This document shows, in pieces, positions 14,494 to 22,007 of a stretch of 22,007 nt of DNA; the stretch's first letter is position 1, and the number at the start of each line of letters is the position of its first letter. Made by a program: the position numbers and the translations under genes. A model generated the notes under the pieces. That model was not told where the DNA came from, did no database searches, and saw only the letters and a list, made by a program, of their open reading frames with translations. This stretch comes from a bacterium (GTDB lineage: Bacteria; Planctomycetota; J058; JAJDCP01), in contig JAUIEM010000140.1 in assembly GCA_030428695.1 (NCBI GenBank), forward strand, positions 1-22,007. The letters run 5' to 3'.

Positions 14494-14508
14494 CGTTTCG
14501 TTGAAACG
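14494..14508. repeat. Short palindrome upstream of the ECF sigma gene
   Basis: CGTTTC-GTT-GAAACG is a perfect 6-bp inverted repeat lying in a locally AT-richer stretch about 115 bp before the sigma-factor start and 30 bp after the ftsY stop. It could be an operator or a weak terminator for ftsY; no run of T follows. Confidence 0.3.
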
Positions 14509-14622
14509 CAAACCGGTGCCATTTTCAGATTGTGGACTCCGGAAAACGCCGGTCATCCGCCTCGGTGCGTCTCTTCATCCCCATGGCACGATGGTTGCAG
14601 TAGTGGGGGGCGAGGAGGAACC

Positions 14623-15228
14623 GTGGAAGCACCTACGCTCCATCGCGATCCCCGCAGCGGGGAGTTCGACCTGATCGACCGCTGTCTGCGCAGCGACGCA
14701 GGGGCCTGGACCGACTTCGTCGCGGCCTACAAGCCGCTGCTGGCGAAGCTGGTCCGGGACGAGCTCAAGCGCAAGACCGGCCGCGCGGGCGCCGCGGACG
14801 TCGACGACCTGGTCGAGAACGTGCTCCTCAACCTGCTCGAGAACAACTACGCCGCCCTGCGCGCCTACGACCCGCGCTACTGCTTCTCGACCTGGCTCGG
14901 CGTGCTCTCGCGCACCGCCGTCCACCGCCTGCTGCGCAAGAAGCGTCCGATCCCCTCGCCCCTCGCCGACCTGCCGATGACCGCCTGCCGCCAGGACGGG
15001 CCGGTCGCCATCGCCGAACGCGGCGAAGCGGTCCAGGCCGTGCGCGAGGCGACCGAGTCGCTCGGCAGCCGCGACCGCCTGCTGCTCGCCCTGTTCTACT
15101 TCGAGTCGGCCGACTACAAGCTGATCTCGCGGGTGACGGGGCTGCGCATGAACTCGGTCGGCCCCGCCCTGTTCCGCGCCCGCGCCCGGCTCAAGCAGGA
15201 GCTCGAGGCGCGCGGCGTGCGCTGCTGA
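14623..15228 (+). CDS. ECF-type RNA polymerase sigma factor
   Basis: The 201-aa protein has the two-domain layout of extracytoplasmic-function sigma factors. Region 2 spans about 18-107: WTDFVAAYKPLLAKLVRDEL, DVDDLVENVLLNLLEN, YDPRYCFSTWLGVLSRTAVH, RLLRKKRP. Region 4 spans about 135-195: LGSRDRLLLALFYFESADYK, LISRVTGLRMNSVGPALFRA. It would direct RNA polymerase to a specific promoter set. GTG 14623 has GGAGG four bases upstream and GAGGAGG overall; longer in-frame extensions run through non-coding-looking sequence. No anti-sigma factor with a membrane helix follows; instead a small unknown frame continues in the same phase after the stop. Many planctomycete genomes contain large numbers of such factors without paired anti-sigma genes. 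Confidence 0.88.
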   Translation: MEAPTLHRDPRSGEFDLIDRCLRSDAGAWTDFVAAYKPLLAKLVRDELKRKTGRAGAADVDDLVENVLLNLLENNYAALRAYDPRYCFSTWLGVLSRTAVHRLLRKKRPIPSPLADLPMTACRQDGPVAIAERGEAVQAVREATESLGSRDRLLLALFYFESADYKLISRVTGLRMNSVGPALFRARARLKQELEARGVRC

Positions 15229-15309
15229 GGCGGCGCGATCCCCCGCGAAGAGAAGCTGTGGCGGATCGACCCCTTCGTCGGGGTCGGTGGGCTGCGCTTC
15301 GGCCAGTCG

Positions 15310-15660
15310 ATGGAGGCGGCGATCGCCGCCTGTCCGTCTCTCCGTTTCGAGCCGTTCAAGCGGAACCCCTTCCAGACGGAAGGCGGCCTGCACTGCCCCG
15401 ACGAGGGCCTCTTCCTCTACTTCGATGCGCAGGAGCAACTGTGCTTCGTCGAGACCGGGGGGCCGCTGGACTTCTGCTGGAGGGACGTCCGCTTCCTGCG
15501 CGACGGCTTCGCCGCGCTGCGCCAGAGTCTCGAGGAGCACGGCCACAGGCTTGTCGACGCCGACGGCTTCAAGGTGCCGTCGCTCGGGATCTCCGGTACG
15601 GTGGGCGACTCCGACGCGGTCGCGTCGATCGGGGTGTACGTGCGCGGGTACTACGACTGA
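15310..15660 (+). CDS. Small unknown protein; true start probably upstream of 15310
   Basis: ATG 15310 begins a 116-aa frame with codon use like real genes here: AAIAACPSLRFEPFKRNPF, then DEGLFLYFDAQEQLCFVET and an end IGVYVRGYYD. The frame is open back to the sigma-factor stop at 15226-15228, and the upstream part, WRIDPFVGVGGLRFGQSMEA, looks like the natural first strand of the domain (a 'GVGxLRFG' opening common in small beta-rich proteins of this kind). No ATG, GTG or TTG exists there; a CTG at 15256 is possible, or a base has been lost. I do not know the function. Immunity-type and regulatory roles are both imaginable but unsupported. It is convergent with the MsrBA gene. Confidence 0.65.
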   Translation: MEAAIAACPSLRFEPFKRNPFQTEGGLHCPDEGLFLYFDAQEQLCFVETGGPLDFCWRDVRFLRDGFAALRQSLEEHGHRLVDADGFKVPSLGISGTVGDSDAVASIGVYVRGYYD

Positions 15661-15695
15661 CGCCGCCGGACGCGATGTCGGCGCGGCGTCTCAGT
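15656..15695. terminator. Hairpin between convergent genes, possible bidirectional terminator
   Basis: ACTG-ACGCCGC pairs with GCGGCGT-(CT)-CAGT: eleven base pairs with a two-base bulge, around a 16-nt loop that itself contains GAC/GTC. It spans the two stop codons of the converging genes. It lacks a T-run on either side, so intrinsic termination is uncertain. Confidence 0.35.
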
Positions 15696-16815
15696 CGTCG
15701 AAGGTGCGCAGGAAGTGGCAGGTGTACCCGTTCGGGTTCTTCTCGAGGTAGTCCTGGTGGTACTCCTCGGCCGGCCAGAACGTGGCGGCGTCGGTGATCT
15801 CGGTCACGATCGGGCGCGACCAGCGGTCCGAGGCTTCCCACTCCTGCTTGACCCGCTCGGCGGTCGCGCGCTGCTCGGCGTCGGCGACGAAGATCGCGCT
15901 GCGGTACTGGGAGCCGACGTCGTTGCCCTGGCGGTTGGCGGTGGTCGGGTCGTGGATGCGGAAGAACCAGTCGAGCAGCTCGGCGTAGGCGAGGACGTCG
16001 GGGTCGAAGACCACCTGCAGAGCCTCGGCGTGGCCGCTCGTGCCACCGGTGATGTCCTTGTAGGTCGGCTCGCTGACGCTGCCGCCGGTGTAGCCGACGT
16101 CGGTCTCGATCACGCCGGGGATCTCGCGGATCAGATCCTCCATGCCCCAGAAGCAGCCGCCGGCCAGCACCGCCGTCTCGCGGCGCGGCGCGGGGATCTC
16201 GATGCCCGCCTCGCGGAAGGCCTCGAGGTAGGCGCCGTAGCCTTCGAGCTCCATCCGCGCCAGGGGCACGAAGCGCAGCGCCGCGGAGTTGATGCAGTAG
16301 CGCAGGCCCGTCGGCGCGGGGCCGTCGGTGAAGACGTGGCCGAGATGCGAGTCGGCGACCGGGGAGCGCACCTCGGTGCGCGGGACGCCGATCTTGTGGT
16401 CGAGCTGCTCGCCGAGGTCGACGAGGGGCCGGGTGAAGCTCGGCCAGCCGGTGCCGGACTTGAACTTGTCGAGAGAGCTGAAGAGGGGCTCGCCGGAGAC
16501 GATGTCGACGTAGAGCCCGTCCTTCTTGTTGTCCCAGTAGGTGTTCGCGAAGGGGCGCTCGGTCGCGTCCTCCTGGGTGACGGCGTAGGCGAGCTCGCCG
16601 AGCTGCTCGCGCAGCACGACGGCGGCGGGCTTCTCCCAGTCCGCCATGCGCGCCGCGCTCCACGGCGTGCGGGCGGCGCGCTCGGCGGCGGCGCGGCGCA
16701 ACGCATCGGCCGCGTCGTCGGCGGACACACGCGTGCCGCTGAGCCAGACGAACACGACCAGCCCGCAGGCGCCGATCAGACTGAGGCGCAGCAGGGTCTT
16801 CAGGGTGTGGTTCAC
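15691..16815 (-). CDS. msrBA: Membrane-anchored MsrB-MsrA fusion, methionine sulfoxide reductase
   Basis: The fusion repairs both forms of methionine sulfoxide. Order is MsrB first, then MsrA. A hydrophobic helix at about 9-27 ([17 protein letters not shown]) anchors the enzyme outside the cytoplasm or acts as a signal. MsrB (about 60-190) has [32 protein letters not shown] and catalytic Cys174 in [11 protein letters not shown]; the four zinc cysteines are replaced (YVDIVSGE), and the usual resolving-Cys position is Thr (SGTGW). MsrA (about 212-374) has [17 protein letters not shown] with catalytic Cys221, [12 protein letters not shown] and a late Cys366 in GYTCHFL as likely resolving residue. 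GTG 16815 is preferred: GGAGG lies five bases upstream, whereas GTG 16821 touches the ribosome site. The gene is 67 bp after metH on the same strand, so it probably shares its transcript. Confidence 0.93.
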   Translation of the reverse strand: MNHTLKTLLRLSLIGACGLVVFVWLSGTRVSADDAADALRRAAAERAARTPWSAARMADWEKPAAVVLREQLGELAYAVTQEDATERPFANTYWDNKKDGLYVDIVSGEPLFSSLDKFKSGTGWPSFTRPLVDLGEQLDHKIGVPRTEVRSPVADSHLGHVFTDGPAPTGLRYCINSAALRFVPLARMELEGYGAYLEAFREAGIEIPAPRRETAVLAGGCFWGMEDLIREIPGVIETDVGYTGGSVSEPTYKDITGGTSGHAEALQVVFDPDVLAYAELLDWFFRIHDPTTANRQGNDVGSQYRSAIFVADAEQRATAERVKQEWEASDRWSRPIVTEITDAATFWPAEEYHQDYLEKNPNGYTCHFLRTFDD

Positions 16816-16882
16816 AGTCACCTCCTCGGGGAAGCAGTCACTCTTTCCAACGTCCGTGCCCCGGGTTGAGGTTCCGGCCCGG

Positions 16883-20443
<3,561 letters not shown>

Positions 20444-20560
20444 CGCGCCGTCGAGGATCGCGATGCGTTCGGAGAGGATGGCGTCGAGGGGCGCGCAGGT
20501 CGCGCCGGCGGCGTTGGTTGAGATCGGGAAGGGGAAGCTCCTCAGGTTGCGACTGCCCCT

Positions 20561-20588
20561 ACTATAGGCTCCCCGCCGCCGGCTTCAA
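20561..20588 (-). promoter_or_regulatory. Promoter for metH
   Basis: On the minus strand TTGAAG, a 16-bp spacer and TATAGT lie just after the stop of the upstream gene. Initiation would fall near 20553, leaving a leader of about 30 nt that contains GAGGAG. This location supports a metH start well upstream of ATG 20443. No cobalamin or SAM riboswitch fits in so short a leader. Confidence 0.5.
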
Positions 20589-20598
20589 GACCAGCCGC

Positions 20599-22007
20599 TC
20601 AGGTCATCGCCGGCTCTTTCCCCGAAGCCTCTGCCACCGCCGCAGCGGCGGCCCCGCGGCGCTGCATGACGGTCAGGCCGACGCCCGCGCCCGCCGCGAG
20701 GCCGAGGCCCCCGAGCAGCACGCCCCAGTTCGCGAACAGGAAGCCGGACAGGGGGAAGCCGGCCTCGCCGTGGTTCCAGGCCGCGATCGACTTCTGGTAG
20801 GCGACCTCGAAGTTGCCGTCGCGCTCGGCCTGCGCCGCCCACGCGACGTTGTTCCGGGCGAGCAGCGACTTCGCGTCCTCGAGCAGCTTGCTGTCGTAGG
20901 TGATCGCGATCGCGATGTGGCGCTCGACGTCCTTCGGCGGGCGGGACGAGGCCTCGACCTCGAGGTCGGGGGCGAGCAGCGAGTGGTGGATCCAGCCGGT
21001 GAAGCCGCCGTCGGCGATCACGGCGAAGAACTCGCCGAAGGGCTGCGGGCCGGGGCTGAGCTGCTGGCCGGGCTGCACGACCTGGAGCACCTGGGAGTAC
21101 GGGCTCGGCTCTTTGCGGATCGAGACGTCCTCGAGCATCTCCTCGGCGACGTCGAGGTTGATGCGGCCGAGGCGCTCCTGCACCCACACGTCCCGCGGGT
21201 CGAGCATGAAGGCCCGCTCGAGCAGCCGCACCTCGGTCAGCCGGTCCTTGTTCCGCACCTGGTTCGAGAGCGAGGCGGCCTTCCGCGCGAGGGTCTCGCG
21301 CACTGCCTTCTGGCGGGCGGTCGCGCGCTCGAGGTTGTAGGCGTCGAGCAGGTGTGTCTTCCAGCCCGGCGCCCCGACGAAGCGCTCGTCGCCGAAGACC
21401 CGGATCAGCCAGTCGGCGAGCAGGGTGAGGCAGGTGACGACCGGCCGCTCGCTCGAGCGCGCGTCCTCGATCTCTTCCGGCTCGGCGCCCAGCTCGGCCA
21501 GCGTGCGGCCGATGTACTCGCAGGATTTCTCGGGGTCGCGCTGCAGGAGCTCCTCGACCCAGGGCTTGTTCGCCTCGCCGGCGGTCCACTGGTTGACGAG
21601 GAAGCTGAGGTGCGCGTCGAGGTCGGCGAAGTAGGTGCGCACCGCCTCCTGCACCTCGGGATCCGGCTCCCCGCGCAGGTTGAAGATCTCCTCGTTCAGC
21701 CCCTGGCTGCGGATGTTCCTCAGACAGGCGATCGTCTCGATCGTGAACAGCGAAGAGTTCGGGACCGGCGTGCGCTCGGTCTCCCGGTCATTGATGTAGC
21801 GGGTCACGCTGACCGGCACGTCGTCGAGCGCCTCGGCGAAGAACGGGACGAGGTCGTCGACCTCGCGGGCGAGCAACACCTCGCGGGCCTTGCGGCGGAC
21901 GGCGGGGTCTTCCTCACACAGGTGCAGGGCGATGTGCCCGAGCAGCTTCGGGGAGGGATTGCGCGCCAGCACGTCCAGGTAGGCCAGAGGCGGGAAGTCG
22001 AGCCGGT
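20599..22007 (-). CDS. Unknown protein with helical repeats, SH3-like segment and C-terminal membrane helix; 5' end outside window
   Basis: I do not recognise this protein. The frame is open to the window edge (upstream of GTG 21972 it still encodes LDFPPLAYLD), so the start is missing. The N-terminal visible part is helical and HEAT-like (NPSPKLLGHIALHLCEEDPA, VRRKAREVLLAREVDDLVPF). A middle helical region follows to about residue 280. Then comes an SH3-like stretch (YSQVLQVVQPGQQLSPGP, FFAVIADGGFTGWIHHSLL), of the type often found in cell-envelope proteins. A single hydrophobic helix near the C-terminus (LFANWGVLLGGLGLAAGAGV) and a short basic/Ala-rich tail suggest a protein anchored at its C-terminus, with the larger part on one side of the membrane. 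It lies upstream of metH on the same strand but metH has its own promoter. Confidence 0.75.
   Translation of the reverse strand, partial: RLDFPPLAYLDVLARNPSPKLLGHIALHLCEEDPAVRRKAREVLLAREVDDLVPFFAEALDDVPVSVTRYINDRETERTPVPNSSLFTIETIACLRNIRSQGLNEEIFNLRGEPDPEVQEAVRTYFADLDAHLSFLVNQWTAGEANKPWVEELLQRDPEKSCEYIGRTLAELGAEPEEIEDARSSERPVVTCLTLLADWLIRVFGDERFVGAPGWKTHLLDAYNLERATARQKAVRETLARKAASLSNQVRNKDRLTEVRLLERAFMLDPRDVWVQERLGRINLDVAEEMLEDVSIRKEPSPYSQVLQVVQPGQQLSPGPQPFGEFFAVIADGGFTGWIHHSLLAPDLEVEASSRPPKDVERHIAIAITYDSKLLEDAKSLLARNNVAWAAQAERDGNFEVAYQKSIAAWNHGEAGFPLSGFLFANWGVLLGGLGLAAGAGVGLTVMQRRGAAAAAVAEASGKEPAMT

Noticed and set aside
15226..15228. Sigma-factor stop TGA as a further selenocysteine codon
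   Set aside because: The sigma factor ends at a normal length after region 4, there is no Cys-type redox context, and no family shows Cys at this place. Readthrough remains a minor possibility noted in the findings.

Overview
The window is a high-GC bacterial chromosome segment whose genes use strongly G/C-ending codons. Several traits together suggest Planctomycetota or a similar deep lineage: mraZ sits outside any dcw cell-wall cluster, there is a short ECF-type sigma factor, FHA/coiled-coil and basic-repeat membrane proteins are encoded, and FtsY carries an N-terminal membrane helix. This placement is an inference; there is no rRNA or other decisive marker in the window.

Layout. 1-1274: 3' part of groEL with a terminator. 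1341-2215: a gene-poor stretch ending in what looks like a frameshifted small membrane-protein gene. 2127-3288 (minus): mraZ with a three-box MraZ operator upstream and two small unknown genes downstream, closed by a terminator. 3365-6425 (plus): dcd, then a tightly packed trio made of a DCC-family thiol-oxidoreductase, a DUF455 ferritin-like protein and an ATP-grasp protein. 6370-12289 (minus): FHA/coiled-coil protein, coiled-coil protein, plsY, and a large basic-repeat membrane protein. 12540-14462 (plus): ribH-nusB-ftsY with start/stop contacts. 14623-15660 (plus): ECF sigma factor and a small unknown protein. 15691-22007 (minus): a partial HEAT/SH3-like membrane protein, metH, and a membrane-anchored MsrB-MsrA fusion.

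The most notable discovery is the DCC-family gene at 4072-4557. Its reading frame has exactly two in-frame TGA codons, and they fall on the two cysteine positions of the family's D-G-x-C-x-x-C active site. The rest of the family is intact on both sides, and TGA is an ordinary stop in the other genes here. The simplest reading is a selenoprotein with a UxxU diselenide-type active site. A 39-nt hairpin starting at the second TGA resembles a bacterial SECIS element. The gene overlaps a ferritin-like DUF455 gene (ATGA), which is followed 3 bp later by an ATP-grasp gene, so the three probably act together in an undescribed redox/ligation process. Upstream lie three hairpins that each show GGA in the loop, like CsrA/RsmA target sites.

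Other genes are mostly housekeeping: dCTP deaminase (pyrimidine nucleotides), PlsY (phospholipid synthesis), RibH (riboflavin), NusB (antitermination), FtsY (SRP receptor), MetH (methionine synthesis) and MsrBA (repair of oxidised methionine). A conventional start codon for the full metH frame is not visible.
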